A stretch of DNA of 64,000 nucleotides from Ectothiorhodospiraceae bacterium. GTDB lineage: Bacteria > Pseudomonadota > Gammaproteobacteria > HK1. Position 1 is the stretch's first letter. Each line of letters begins with the position of its first letter. The translations under genes were made by a program, and so were the position numbers. Of the stretch, positions 1 through 8,333 are shown piece by piece. Below the pieces are notes generated by a model. The model was not told the DNA's origin. It searched no databases and saw nothing but the letters and a program-made list of their open reading frames with translations. The stretch lies in the NCBI GenBank assembly GCA_024234875.1, contig JACKNM010000003.1:124001-188000 (forward strand), read 5' to 3'.

Positions 1-132
1 CTCGCCAAGGGCGAGCTGGGACGCCACTACCGACTCGGCTGGGAGGAGAAGGCGCGCAACCAGGGCGAGGCGCTGGTGCCGGGGATCATGGATCTCCCGG
101 ACCGGATGCCGGGCAGCGGAGGCGGGTCGTGA
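1..132 (+). CDS. napG: NapG C-terminal end (partial)
   Basis: The window opens inside a reading frame that ends with TGA at 130-132 and encodes 43 residues, including HYRLGWEEK and IMDLPDRMP. This looks like the C-terminal tail of NapG, the periplasmic ferredoxin-type subunit of the nitrate reductase electron-transfer chain. No iron-sulphur motif falls in the visible part, so the call rests on this tail and on the following napHBC genes. Its stop overlaps the GTG start of napH in a GTGA, suggesting translational coupling. The 5' part of the gene lies outside the window. Confidence 0.75.
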   Translation, partial: LAKGELGRHYRLGWEEKARNQGEALVPGIMDLPDRMPGSGGGS

Positions 133-1061
133 GCCGCGCCCGCGTCCCCGGGGTGGAGGCGACCGCCACCAAGGGCTGGCTGCGCGCGCACCGCTTCCTG
201 GTGCTCCGGCGGCTGAGCCAGCTGCTGGTGGTGGCGTTGTTCATGACCGCGCCATTGCTCGGCGTCGCGGTGCTCGACGGTAGCCTCGCGGCGAGCCGCA
301 TCCTCGGTGTGGTTCCGCTCAGCGACCCGCTGGTGCTGGCGCAGACTCTGGCCGCCGGGCACTGGCCGGCGTCGACCGCGCTGGTCGGGGCCGCCATCGT
401 CCTCGGTTTCTACGCGCTGCTCGGTGGCCGCGCGTACTGCGCCTGGGTCTGCCCGGTGAACGTCGCGACCGACGCCGCCGCCTGGCTCCACGCGCGACTC
501 GGATTGCCGCCCGGCTGGCAGCCACCGCGCGCGACCCGGCGCTGGCTCGTGGTGGTGGCGTTGGTGCTCAGCGCCCTCACCGGCACCGTCGTCTGGGAGC
601 TCGTGAACCCGGTGACCCTGGTTCATCGGGGTCTGGTATTCGGAATCGGTCTGACCTGGGCGGTGGTGGCCGCGGTGTTCCTGTTCGATCTGCTGGTCAG
701 TCGGCATGGTTGGTGTGGGCGTCTGTGCCCGGTCGGCGCCACCTACGCCGCAGTCGGGCAGCGAGCCCTGGTCCGCATTCGCGCCGATGCGCGCGCCGCC
801 TGCGACGACTGCCTGGACTGTGTGGCGGTCTGCCCGGAGCCGCAGGTGATCATGCCGGTGCTCAAGGGCGAGGCGCGTGGAGTGCCGCCGGTGATCGTCG
901 ACGCCGACTGCACCGCCTGCGGGCGCTGCGTCGACGTCTGCGCCAAGCACGTCTTTCACCTGGGGACGCGACTCGTGCCGCGCGCCCCGGCCGACCGAAC
1001 ACGGGCCGCGAACACCGTCCCGCGTGGAACGCACCGAGATGCTGGAGGAATCCGTCCATGA
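129..1061 (+). CDS. napH: NapH, membrane ferredoxin-type quinol dehydrogenase subunit
   Basis: This 310-residue protein passes electrons from quinol toward periplasmic nitrate reductase, with NapG. Four or so hydrophobic segments lie between residues 28 and 190. Two Cys-x3-Cys-Pro motifs (C104-C108 and C196-C200) sit at membrane edges, as expected for NapH. Two four-cysteine clusters near the C-terminus (C225-C235 with CPEPQV, and C261-C271) should hold [4Fe-4S] centres. The GTG start at 129 overlaps the napG stop, and the TGA stop overlaps the napB ATG at 1058 in an ATGA. The order G-H-B-C matches the enteric nap operon. Confidence 0.93.
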   Translation: MSRARVPGVEATATKGWLRAHRFLVLRRLSQLLVVALFMTAPLLGVAVLDGSLAASRILGVVPLSDPLVLAQTLAAGHWPASTALVGAAIVLGFYALLGGRAYCAWVCPVNVATDAAAWLHARLGLPPGWQPPRATRRWLVVVALVLSALTGTVVWELVNPVTLVHRGLVFGIGLTWAVVAAVFLFDLLVSRHGWCGRLCPVGATYAAVGQRALVRIRADARAACDDCLDCVAVCPEPQVIMPVLKGEARGVPPVIVDADCTACGRCVDVCAKHVFHLGTRLVPRAPADRTRAANTVPRGTHRDAGGIRP

Positions 1062-1528
1062 TGCAACGAGACGCTGGCCGAACCGTGAACGCGACCCTCG
1101 TCCTCGCCCTGGTGCTCACGCTCGCGCAGTGGCTCGCCACGCCGCCGGCGTTCGCGCAGGTGTCGTCACCGATGCGTGGCGCCATCGCCATCCCGGATGC
1201 GAACGCCGCGTCGCCGGTGATGAAGCAGAACACCGACCGCACCCAGCTCGGCCGCGCCTACCGTCAGCAGCCGCCGCTGATTCCGCACAACATCGAGAAG
1301 TATCAGATCAGTCTCAAGGTCAATCAGTGCATGGCCTGTCACGACTGGCCGAACAACGTGCGCGAGGGCGCGCCGAAGATCAGCGAGACGCACTACATCG
1401 ATCGCGACGGCGTCGCTCTCGACCATGTGGCGCGGACGCGGTGGTTCTGTAACCAGTGCCACGTGCCGCAGGTCGCGGCGCAGCCGCTGGTCGAGAACCA
1501 GTTCAAGTCCGCGACGGAAGTCAAGTGA
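1058..1528 (+). CDS. napB: NapB, diheme cytochrome c subunit of nitrate reductase
   Basis: A 156-residue periplasmic cytochrome that passes electrons to the NapA catalytic subunit. A hydrophobic signal peptide spans roughly residues 11-33 and ends with an Ala-Phe-Ala type site. Two haem-binding CxxCH motifs occur, CMACH at 91-95 and CNQCH at 131-135. The stretch before the first one (QPPLIPHNIEKYQ) fits the conserved PP-x-IPH region of NapB. The start at 1058 is the first of two ATGs and overlaps the napH stop, so translation is probably coupled. Confidence 0.93.
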   Translation: MMQRDAGRTVNATLVLALVLTLAQWLATPPAFAQVSSPMRGAIAIPDANAASPVMKQNTDRTQLGRAYRQQPPLIPHNIEKYQISLKVNQCMACHDWPNNVREGAPKISETHYIDRDGVALDHVARTRWFCNQCHVPQVAAQPLVENQFKSATEVK

Positions 1529-1579
1529 CATCGGGCCACAGCCGTGGCCTCTGACGCGGGTCGGAACGGGAGCGAGCAG

Positions 1580-2206
1580 ATGAGCGATGCCAACGACGAC
1601 GCGGGTGGGCGCCGCGGGATTGTCCGGGGCCTGTGGCGGGCGCTACGTCGTCCGAGCGGTGCGAGCCTCGGCGGGCTCCTGATCACCGGAATGGTGCTCG
1701 GCGTGGTGTTCTGGGGTGGATTCAACTGGGCGCTCGAGCTGACCAACACCGAGCAGTTCTGCATCTCCTGCCACGAGATGGAGCGCAACGTCTTTCGCGA
1801 GCTGCGCACCACGGTCCACTACACCAACCGCACCGGCGTCCGCGCGACATGCCCCGACTGCCACGTGCCGCGCGAATGGGTCTACAAGATCGCCCGCAAG
1901 ATCAAGGCGTCGAACGAGCTCTGGCATCACATGCTCGGTACCATCGACACCCCCGAGAAGTTCGAGGCCAAGCGGCTCACGCTCGCGCAACACGAGTGGG
2001 ACCGCATGAAGGCCAACGACTCTCGTGAGTGCCGAAACTGCCACGACTTCGGATCGATGGACTTCACCAAGCAGGAGAACCGCTCCTCGGCTCGCCACGA
2101 GGTCGCCATTCGCGAGGGGCAGACCTGCATCGATTGCCACAAGGGCATCGCCCACGAGCTGCCCGCCGGAACCTACGAGGAGCAGAAGCTCAGCTCCGCG
2201 AGGTAG
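1580..2206 (+). CDS. napC: NapC/NirT-type tetraheme cytochrome c
   Basis: A 208-residue membrane-anchored quinol dehydrogenase that feeds electrons to NapB and NapA. One transmembrane anchor lies at about residues 29-50. Four haem motifs follow: CISCH (61), CPDCH (91), CRNCH (151) and CIDCH (183), the number expected for NapC. The ATG at 1580 is preferred over an in-frame GTG at 1544 because a purine-rich GGGAGCGAG lies just upstream of it. It is the last gene of the nap operon, 51 bases after napB. A convergent gene begins beyond a hairpin at 2222. Confidence 0.92.
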   Translation: MSDANDDAGGRRGIVRGLWRALRRPSGASLGGLLITGMVLGVVFWGGFNWALELTNTEQFCISCHEMERNVFRELRTTVHYTNRTGVRATCPDCHVPREWVYKIARKIKASNELWHHMLGTIDTPEKFEAKRLTLAQHEWDRMKANDSRECRNCHDFGSMDFTKQENRSSARHEVAIREGQTCIDCHKGIAHELPAGTYEEQKLSSAR

Positions 2207-2221
2207 CGGGCGTCGGTGCAA

Positions 2222-2244
2222 CGGGGCGTCCACGGGTCGCCCCG
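2222..2244. terminator. Hairpin between convergent napC and zinc operon
   Basis: CGGGGCG at 2222-2228 pairs with CGCCCCG at 2238-2244 around a nine-base loop. It sits in the 50-base gap between two convergent operons, so it could end both transcripts. There is no T-tract on either side, so this is a candidate only. Confidence 0.4.
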
Positions 2245-2256
2245 CTTGCGCTGCCT

Positions 2257-2826
2257 TCAGTCGGTGTAAGGGTCGACCTGCGTCGCCTCGATCGAGTAGC
2301 CGGCGTCGCCGAGCTCGTTGGTGAACGCCTTGGTGCTCATGGTGCCAGTGACCCAGACCACGTCGAAGACCTGCTCGAGCTTGTACGGCGTGGCGGTGCG
2401 CACGTAGACGATCTGGTTCGACGGCGGCGGCGGGACGTGGATGCAGGCGCCGAAGTACGGTACCAGCAGGAACTCCGAGACCGCCTGACCGGAGAAGTCG
2501 AGCGGCACGACGTAGCCGGGGATGCGGACCTCGGTCGCGTTCAGCGACTCCACCACCGGCGCCGAGCGCGAGGCTTCCTGCATCTCGCGCATCAGCTTCT
2601 CCGCCTCCTCGGTACCGTCCTCCAGCGCCTGTAGCTGGCCCGGCGACATCGAGGCGAAGGGGTCCGGCGGACTCCAGTCCTTGGGCATCAGGTCGTCCCA
2701 CGACAGCACGCGTGGACCCTCGGTCGCGGCCTCGGCGCTCCACGCCGCCGAGAGCGCCAGCGACCCCAGAAGAACCGAGGTGGCGCCGAGCCTGGTCACG
2801 GTTCGCGAGCGACTGTTCCTGCGCAT
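2257..2826 (-). CDS. DUF3299 family periplasmic protein
   Basis: A 189-residue exported protein with a signal peptide over residues 1 to about 33. The mature part carries VRIPGYVVPLDF and FFLVPYFGACIH-like sequence (here FLLVPYFGACIHVPPPP), which I recognise as the core of the DUF3299 family. The family lacks a firm biochemical role but often accompanies MacB/Lol-like ABC transporters and metal-uptake genes. It is the last gene of the five-gene operon; its ATG starts four bases after the permease stop. In Vibrio the comparable operon is a zinc-uptake system, so a role as a periplasmic accessory in zinc import is likely but inferred. Confidence 0.8.
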   Translation of the reverse strand: MRRNSRSRTVTRLGATSVLLGSLALSAAWSAEAATEGPRVLSWDDLMPKDWSPPDPFASMSPGQLQALEDGTEEAEKLMREMQEASRSAPVVESLNATEVRIPGYVVPLDFSGQAVSEFLLVPYFGACIHVPPPPSNQIVYVRTATPYKLEQVFDVVWVTGTMSTKAFTNELGDAGYSIEATQVDPYTD

Positions 2827-2830
2827 TGAC

Positions 2831-4102
2831 TCACACCCTGGGCGACAGCCCGTCAGCAAGGGACATACGGTACGCGCGCCATGCGGGAAGCGCACCTGCG
2901 GCGAGCGCCGCCAGGACCACCGCGCCGAGCAGGGCGAGGTCGAGTGTGGTGGGCGGTGCGAGCGGCAGGTGCAGGCCGAACAGGCGCGAGACGACCGGCC
3001 GCGCCGCGAGCACCAGCGCGTGGAGCAGGCCGAGACCGGTGGCGACGCCCGCGAGGCCGAGCGTGGCCGACTCGCTCATCAGCAGCCCGAACACGTGAGC
3101 CGGTCGGGCGCCCACCGATCGCAGGACCGCCATCTCGCGGCGGCGCGACTCCAGGCTCGCGAGGATCACCGCCGCCATGCCCAGCAGGCCGGTGACCGCG
3201 ACCATCACCGAGATCACGCGCAGCGCATTCTCCGCCACGCCCATCAGATCCCACAGCTCCTGCAGGGCAACACCCGGAATGATCGCCTGCAGCGGCTCCG
3301 CACGGTAGGTGGAGATCGTACGTTGGAGGCGAAACAGCGCGAGCTTGGAGTCGAGCCCGACCAGGAACGCGGTAATGGTTCTCGGCTCGAGATCCATCTT
3401 GCGCGCGGCCTCGGCATCGGTGCGCCGACCGGGGATCGGGGCACCGCCCTTCCAGTCGATGTGCATCGCCTCGATCCCCTCGAGGCTCACGTGCACGGTG
3501 CGGTCGACCGGCGTGCCGGTGGGCGCGAGGATGCCGGAGACGCGAAACGGCTTGTCGTCGTGGTTTCTCAGTCCGGCCTCACCGGCGCCGTGGGTCACGA
3601 CGATCGGATCACCGAGTGCGTAGCCGAGTCGCCGAGCCACCTCGGCGCCCAGCACGGCGTCGAAGACGTCGTCGAAGGGCTTCCCGGCGGCGAGGGTGAG
3701 CGGACGGTCGCCAGCGTACTTGTAGCGCGCGAAGTACTCGGTGTTGGTGCCCAGCACGCGATAGCCGCGGTGGGAGTCCCCGAGCGAGAGGGGCACCGTC
3801 CAGGCGACGCTGCGGTGGGCGGCGAGCTCGCGGTAGGTTTCCCAGGAGATGTTGTTGGTGGCGTTGCCGATGCGGAACACCGAGTAGAGGAGGAGCTGCA
3901 CCGCACCGCCGCGGGCGCCGACGATGAGGTCGGTGCCCGAGATGGTGTCGGCGAAGGCCTGGCGGGCGTCGCGGCGCACCTTCTCCACCCCGAGCAGCAT
4001 CGCCGCGCTGAGCGCGATGGCGAGCACCGTCAGACCGGCGGTCAGCCGGCGGTTCCAGAGACTACGCAGGGCGAGGCGGGCGACCGTGACGAGCACGCTC
4101 AT
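2831..4102 (-). CDS. FtsX/MacB-like ABC transporter permease
   Basis: A 423-residue integral membrane protein. One transmembrane helix lies near residues 20-40, followed by a large periplasmic domain, and three more helices lie in the C-terminal third, the MacB/LolC/FtsX layout. The ATG at 4102 overlaps the ATPase stop in an ATGA, so the two proteins are probably made together. Proteins of this fold usually move or reshape periplasmic partners instead of forming a solute channel. Next to a DUF2796 protein and a DUF3299 protein it corresponds to the permease of Zrg-type zinc uptake; the substrate is inferred from context. Confidence 0.85.
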   Translation of the reverse strand: MSVLVTVARLALRSLWNRRLTAGLTVLAIALSAAMLLGVEKVRRDARQAFADTISGTDLIVGARGGAVQLLLYSVFRIGNATNNISWETYRELAAHRSVAWTVPLSLGDSHRGYRVLGTNTEYFARYKYAGDRPLTLAAGKPFDDVFDAVLGAEVARRLGYALGDPIVVTHGAGEAGLRNHDDKPFRVSGILAPTGTPVDRTVHVSLEGIEAMHIDWKGGAPIPGRRTDAEAARKMDLEPRTITAFLVGLDSKLALFRLQRTISTYRAEPLQAIIPGVALQELWDLMGVAENALRVISVMVAVTGLLGMAAVILASLESRRREMAVLRSVGARPAHVFGLLMSESATLGLAGVATGLGLLHALVLAARPVVSRLFGLHLPLAPPTTLDLALLGAVVLAALAAGALPAWRAYRMSLADGLSPRV

Positions 4103-4872
4103 CGCGGGCCGCTCGGCGATTGGAGCTCGGCGAGTGCCACCACGCGGTCGAAGGCGGTGCCGAGCGCCGCCTCGTGGCTGACGAAGATCACGGTGGTGCC
4201 GGTGGCTGTGCACTCCGTGAACAGCAGGTCGAGGAAGCGCTCGCGGGTGCCTGCGTCCAGGGCGGACGTGGGCTCGTCGGCGATCAGCACCTCGGGCGAG
4301 CCGATCAGCGCTCGCGCCACCGCGACGCGCTGCTGCTGCCCGATGCTGAGCTCGGTCACCGGCCGTGCGGCGAGGGTCGCGCGGTCGAGCTCGAGGTGGT
4401 CGAGCAGGCGCGCGGCGTCGTCGCGCACGCTGCCCGACCGGGCGGTGGCACGGTCACGCCGACGGGCCGAGAACGCGCACGGCAGCGTCACGTTGTCGCC
4501 CATCGACAGATAGGGGACGAGATTGAACATCTGGAACACGAAGCCGATGTGGTCGGCGCGGAATCGGTCGCGACGGGCGCCGGGCAGCGCCGAGAGCTCG
4601 ACCCCGTGGATGCGCACGGCGCCGGCGCGCGGCACCAGCACGCCGCCGAGCAGACCGAGCAAGGTGCTCTTCCCGCTGCCGCTCGGGCCGGCGAGGAACA
4701 CGCGCTCGCCGCGCCGTACCGTGAACCGGTCGATGACGAGCACGTCTGGCGCGCCTCGTCGCCAGGCGAAGCGCAGATCCTCGACCGCGACCTCGGGCGC
4801 GGCCGAGGGGCTGTCGACGAGTCGGGCCGCGGCCTCCCCGGAGGGTGCTCGCGCCGTGGCGTTCGTGCCCAT
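4099..4872 (-). CDS. ABC transporter ATP-binding protein (Zrg/Lol-type)
   Basis: A 257-residue ATPase with a complete set of motifs: Walker A GPSGSGKST at 62-70, Q-loop Gln at 114, signature LSIGQQQ at 175-181, Walker B VLIADE at 195-200, D-loop SALD and an H-loop VSHE. It would power the permease encoded just downstream. Its N-terminus is about 25 residues longer than usual before the first strand, so the true start might lie slightly inside. It is the third gene of the putative zinc operon, 32 bases after the DUF2796 gene. Confidence 0.9.
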   Translation of the reverse strand: MGTNATARAPSGEAAARLVDSPSAAPEVAVEDLRFAWRRGAPDVLVIDRFTVRRGERVFLAGPSGSGKSTLLGLLGGVLVPRAGAVRIHGVELSALPGARRDRFRADHIGFVFQMFNLVPYLSMGDNVTLPCAFSARRRDRATARSGSVRDDAARLLDHLELDRATLAARPVTELSIGQQQRVAVARALIGSPEVLIADEPTSALDAGTRERFLDLLFTECTATGTTVIFVSHEAALGTAFDRVVALAELQSPSGPR

Positions 4873-4904
4873 CGCTCCCGAGCCCTCCGGGGAACCGCGC
4901 CGGC

Positions 4905-5519
4905 TCAGCCGCCCAGCTCCAGCACCCGCGCCGACGGACGCAGCGTCTGTGCGCGCTGGGCACCGCCGATGACCGCGCGCGCCTCGATCTCCTCGGCATC
5001 GTGGAGGTGATCGAAGGCGCGCAGCTCGGCGTGGTCGAGACGCTGCGGATGGTCGCAGTGGAAGTGGTACTCGGCGTGGAGCTCGGTGTGGGCCTCATCC
5101 TTCCGGGCGCCGCCGTGGGCGTGGTCGCCGACCTTGCGCGCGTGGTCGTCCTCCATGCCCTCGAGCTCGACGTGAGCCTCCTCCAGGGTGCATCCCGCAT
5201 CCGCCGGGAGGCCGATCACCGCGCTCGCGTCGCGCAGGGTGGCGAGCGCGGTGGCGACCGCGGCACGCTGGGTGTCGTCCTCGGGGGCGTGCTCGAAGCC
5301 CACCACGTTGACCGCCGGCATGATGAGCTCCACCAGCAGCTCGTTACCCTCGGCGACCAGGTTCAGCGTGCCATGCCCGTGCGCGTGGGCCGCGTGCTCG
5401 CGCTCCGTGTGCTCCTTACCATGGTCCTTGCCGGCATGGGCGCCACCCGCCCCGAGTGCCAGCACGGTACCGATCGCGGCCGCCACGAGCCGGCGCGTTC
5501 GTACGTTCGTCCGATTCAT
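4905..5519 (-). CDS. DUF2796 His-rich periplasmic zinc-binding protein (ZrgA-like)
   Basis: A 204-residue protein with a signal peptide ending near residue 29 (GGAHAG), followed by a His/Glu-rich stretch and the sequence HGHGTLNLVAEGNELLVEL, typical of DUF2796. A second His-rich region lies around residues 120-160 (DDHARKVGDHAHGG). In Vibrio cholerae the DUF2796 protein ZrgA is the periplasmic zinc binder of a second zinc-uptake system; that assignment is from memory. A strong ribosome site, GGGAGAGAG, sits just before the ATG at 5519. Neighbours and a Zur-like box upstream support zinc uptake. Confidence 0.88.
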   Translation of the reverse strand: MNRTNVRTRRLVAAAIGTVLALGAGGAHAGKDHGKEHTEREHAAHAHGHGTLNLVAEGNELLVELIMPAVNVVGFEHAPEDDTQRAAVATALATLRDASAVIGLPADAGCTLEEAHVELEGMEDDHARKVGDHAHGGARKDEAHTELHAEYHFHCDHPQRLDHAELRAFDHLHDAEEIEARAVIGGAQRAQTLRPSARVLELGG

Positions 5520-5543
5520 CGTCTCTCTCCCGTGTTCCTCCGT

Positions 5544-5897
5544 TCACGTCGCACGTCTCCGCGCGTGGCCGGGAGGGGCTCGGGAGTGGTAGGCCGACGC
5601 CGGTCGCGTCGGCGCGTCGACCGGCGCGACGTGCACGTCGGCGTTCCGCGCAATGGCGGCGCCGAGTGCCGGCTCGTCGGGCGCCGGTGCCGCGGTGGCG
5701 CCGTGGGCATGCTCGCAGAGCTCGCAGTCTGGATTCCCCGAGTCGAGCGCGTGCTGGTGGGCGTGGGCGGCGAGCGCGAGGCGGCTACCGATCAGGAGCA
5801 GCGCGAGCAACACCACCGAGGCGAGCCTCGCGCCGACGCGCCGCGGCGCCTCACGGGGGCGGCGGCCGTACGATGATGGCGTCAGAATCCAGCGCAT
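5544..5897 (-). CDS. Small exported His/Cys protein, first gene of zinc operon (DUF2946-like)
   Basis: A 117-residue protein with an Arg-rich N-terminus, one hydrophobic segment at about residues 25-43, and then HAHQHALDSGN followed by CELCEH, a likely metal-binding motif. It resembles the small DUF2946-type proteins found beside zinc and copper uptake genes, but I cannot assign it firmly. The candidate ATG at 5897 touches the Zur-like box, leaving no room for a ribosome site. The real start may therefore be a downstream GTG, or the message may be leaderless. Confidence 0.6.
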   Translation of the reverse strand: MRWILTPSSYGRRPREAPRRVGARLASVVLLALLLIGSRLALAAHAHQHALDSGNPDCELCEHAHGATAAPAPDEPALGAAIARNADVHVAPVDAPTRPASAYHSRAPPGHARRRAT

Positions 5898-5919
5898 GAA
5901 TGTAATGCTATAACATTTC
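5897..5919 (-). promoter_or_regulatory. Zur-box-like operator of the zinc operon
   Basis: Read on the minus strand, the site has GAAATGTTATA, then one spacer base, then CATTACATTCA. The first half matches the gammaproteobacterial Zur half-site at 11 of 11 positions and the second at 7 of 11. It is AT-rich in a GC-rich background and lies immediately before the first gene of the operon. Zur bound to zinc would repress there, and zinc starvation would release it. TATAGC inside the box could serve as a -10 element. Confidence 0.78.
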
Positions 5920-5978
5920 GAGCGCGGCGCCGACCGCCACCTCACCGAGGCCGGTGTCCCGACCACCTCGCCTCGGCC

Positions 5979-7481
5979 TCAGCCGGTGCGTCGAAAGGGC
6001 GGGCCCATCGGCGCCAGACGCACCCCCTCGCGCAGATGCCGAAACGGATAGGCGGCGGCATCGACGATGTGGGCACCGGGGGCGACCGCGATCAGGACCG
6101 CCTCGGCGATCGGCTCGAAGTCGGCTCGGAAGTGGCAGGTGCTCTTCAGCACCAGGATCTTTCGCGTCGACGGCTCGACGCCGATGTGGCGGAAGATGTC
6201 CTGGTCGAAGGCCTGCATCCGATGGCTGGCGGTCACCACCTCGATCCCGCCGATGCGAAGCAGCGCCGTCGGACCGAGGTCGATTCGTCGGCCGGGAATC
6301 GACTTGCCGCTGGTGGTGAACCGCCCGTCGGTGAGGCGGACGACCTCGAACTCCCCGTGAAACGGCTCCACACCGGGAAGTGGGTGCTTACCGCCGAGGT
6401 CGATGGTGATGCGCGCGCCGACCCCGGCCGCGTGCGCTGCAGCGGCAGCCTCCGGGTCGCACATCACGCACATCGCGGCGTCGCGTGCGTCCTGGCGCAC
6501 CAGTGCGGCGAGCATCCCGGTGGTGTCGCAGGTGCCGCCGCAGCCCGGGTTGTCCTGGGTGTCCGCGATCACCACCGGCCGGCTGGCGGAGGTGGCGATG
6601 GTCATGGCACGGGTGACTGCCTCGTCGGGGTCGAGCAACTCCTCGGCGAAGCGCGGCTCGCGCTCGAGCAGCATGTCGCGCAGCCGCAAGGCGGCGCGGT
6701 CGACCGCGTCGGCGTCGTAGCCGTGGGCGACCACCGCCGGCCCGCACCAGTGGAGGTCGGACGGCGGGAAGCCGGCCGCGTAGCACAGATCGAGCACGTC
6801 GCCGGTCTCGCCCGCGACCGATGCCTCGACCACGCCCTTCGTCGGCTCGACCAGGGTGCACTGGAAGTTGAGCGGCAGCAGGAACGGCAGCTTGTGGAAT
6901 GCGCGATGGGTGGGCTGTCCGCGGTCGAGGACGCGCTGCAGGATGCGCGCCGAGCGGGCGCCGGTGTGTTGGCGGTCGATGTGCGGATAGGTCAGATAGA
7001 TCGCCATGCCGTCGGTGAGGGCCGCGGTCTCGGGCCCGATGTTCGCGTGGTAGTCGAGGCTGATCACCACCGGCACGTCCGGACCCACACAGGCCCGCAC
7101 CCGCCGCAGGATCTCGCTCTCGGCGTCCTCGAAGGTCTCGCTGCACATCGCGCCGTGGAGATCGAGGTAGACCGCGTCGACTGGCATCGCGGCCGACAGC
7201 CCCCCGACCAGCTCACCGACGATGCGCTCGAACGCCTCGTCGGTGACGTAGCCGCCGGCGCCGGCGTGACCCCAGATGAGCGGGACCAGGTCGTGGCGGT
7301 CGCCCATCACCCCGAGAAAGCCCGACATCCCGAAGCTCGAGCCGGCGGTGCGCTCGATGATCTCGTGGCCGCGCGCGAGCGGCGGCATCTCCCCGCCACG
7401 GGCGTAGTAGGCGTAGTCCGTGCGCATCGGCACGAAGCAGTGGGTCTCGTGAAGGAACCCGCCGATTGCGATGCGCGCCAT
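5979..7481 (-). CDS. M81 family metallopeptidase (MlrC/microcystinase-like)
   Basis: A 500-residue protein starting MARIAIGGFLHETHCF, the usual N-terminus of the M81 family, in which the HET motif contributes zinc ligands. VYLDLHGAM and a D-Y-H-A-N motif (ISLDYHANIG) supply further expected ligands, and DTQDNPGCGG is the conserved mid-region loop. The family includes MlrC, which acts on linearised microcystin fragments, but most members have unknown substrates. It stands alone on the minus strand. The zinc operon's control region begins right after its stop, so it is not part of that operon. Confidence 0.9.
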   Translation of the reverse strand: MARIAIGGFLHETHCFVPMRTDYAYYARGGEMPPLARGHEIIERTAGSSFGMSGFLGVMGDRHDLVPLIWGHAGAGGYVTDEAFERIVGELVGGLSAAMPVDAVYLDLHGAMCSETFEDAESEILRRVRACVGPDVPVVISLDYHANIGPETAALTDGMAIYLTYPHIDRQHTGARSARILQRVLDRGQPTHRAFHKLPFLLPLNFQCTLVEPTKGVVEASVAGETGDVLDLCYAAGFPPSDLHWCGPAVVAHGYDADAVDRAALRLRDMLLEREPRFAEELLDPDEAVTRAMTIATSASRPVVIADTQDNPGCGGTCDTTGMLAALVRQDARDAAMCVMCDPEAAAAAHAAGVGARITIDLGGKHPLPGVEPFHGEFEVVRLTDGRFTTSGKSIPGRRIDLGPTALLRIGGIEVVTASHRMQAFDQDIFRHIGVEPSTRKILVLKSTCHFRADFEPIAEAVLIAVAPGAHIVDAAAYPFRHLREGVRLAPMGPPFRRTG

Positions 7482-7598
7482 GGCCTCGAGCCTCCGTGGT
7501 GGATGGCGATGACCGGTGATAGCACGTCGGCGCGCGGAACGACAAGCGCGCCGCCGCGACCCGGCGCCGTCGGTACGAGGGCGCGCGCGCCTCGCGCC

Positions 7599-8219
7599 TC
7601 AGCGGCGCAGCAGCTGGTGCAGGGTGAAGCGGTCCGGGAGCCCGGTGACCGTGAGCCGCGCCGCGGTCTGGAACGCGGTCAGCGCTGCCCGCGTCGGCTC
7701 GTCGTACATGCCGGTGACGCCATCGGCGGCGAGGTGGCCGCGCGCGACCAGGGCTTCCTGGGCGCGACGAAGCACCGCCTCGTAGATGCGGACGCGGTTC
7801 CCGCCGCTGGTCGCCTCGATGACTGTCGACGGCACCGTGAGCCGGGACACCTTGAGCGCCTCGGCGAGCTGGAACACGGCCTGGGCGAAGCTCTGGTCGG
7901 GCTGTCGCTCACAGTGCGCGACGAGGTAGTCGACCAGGGTCTCGAGATCCTCCCACGGCGCGACGTCGAAGGTGTCAGGCGCGAACTGGTTGAAGCTCGT
8001 CAGGTAGCCGTACACCCATCCGCCATAGAGGTAGGCGTTCTCGGTCCGACGTCGAATCGCGTCGACGAAGGTCGAGCAGGTGGTGGCTCCGGGGCCCTTG
8101 ATGCCGAAGCGGCCCTGGGGATCGGCCGCCGGTGTCGGTGGTGAGAACAGGCTGGCAGTGGTGAAGATGGCGACGGTGAGAAGGATTCGGAGGGTCGCGA
8201 AGGGCGATCGGCGAGACAT
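7599..8219 (-). CDS. Secreted protein with C-terminal peptidoglycan-binding domain
   Basis: A 206-residue protein with a signal peptide over residues 1 to about 32. The middle contains two cysteines (TCSTF and AHCER), a WVYGYLTSFN segment and YLVAHCERQPDQSF, a pattern seen in small exported proteins of the Rap1a/HdeA-like kind. The last 70 residues (AQEALVARGHLAADGVTGMY and TRAALTAFQ) form a PG_binding_1-like repeat, which should dock on cell-wall peptides. It is probably periplasmic. Function is unknown beyond cell-wall association. A long hairpin at 8253 separates it from the gene upstream. Confidence 0.8.
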   Translation of the reverse strand: MSRRSPFATLRILLTVAIFTTASLFSPPTPAADPQGRFGIKGPGATTCSTFVDAIRRRTENAYLYGGWVYGYLTSFNQFAPDTFDVAPWEDLETLVDYLVAHCERQPDQSFAQAVFQLAEALKVSRLTVPSTVIEATSGGNRVRIYEAVLRRAQEALVARGHLAADGVTGMYDEPTRAALTAFQTAARLTVTGLPDRFTLHQLLRR

Positions 8220-8252
8220 CTCGGCACCTGACCTCGGGCTGCGCGGAGAGGT

Positions 8253-8282
8253 GCGCCGCCCCGGCGATGGCCGGGGCGGCGC
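8253..8282 (-). terminator. 13-bp perfect GC hairpin after the PEP-CTERM gene
   Basis: A 13-base-pair perfect stem (8253-8265 with 8270-8282) closes on the loop GATG. It follows the stop of the PEP-CTERM gene at 8334 on the minus strand and precedes the next start at 8219. No T-run follows, so termination there would rest on the very strong stem or on Rho. Confidence 0.55.
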
Positions 8283-8333
8283 GACGCGGTGTCCGAGGTT
8301 ACACCGGAACCACCGCGGGAGGCGGCGCGAGCC

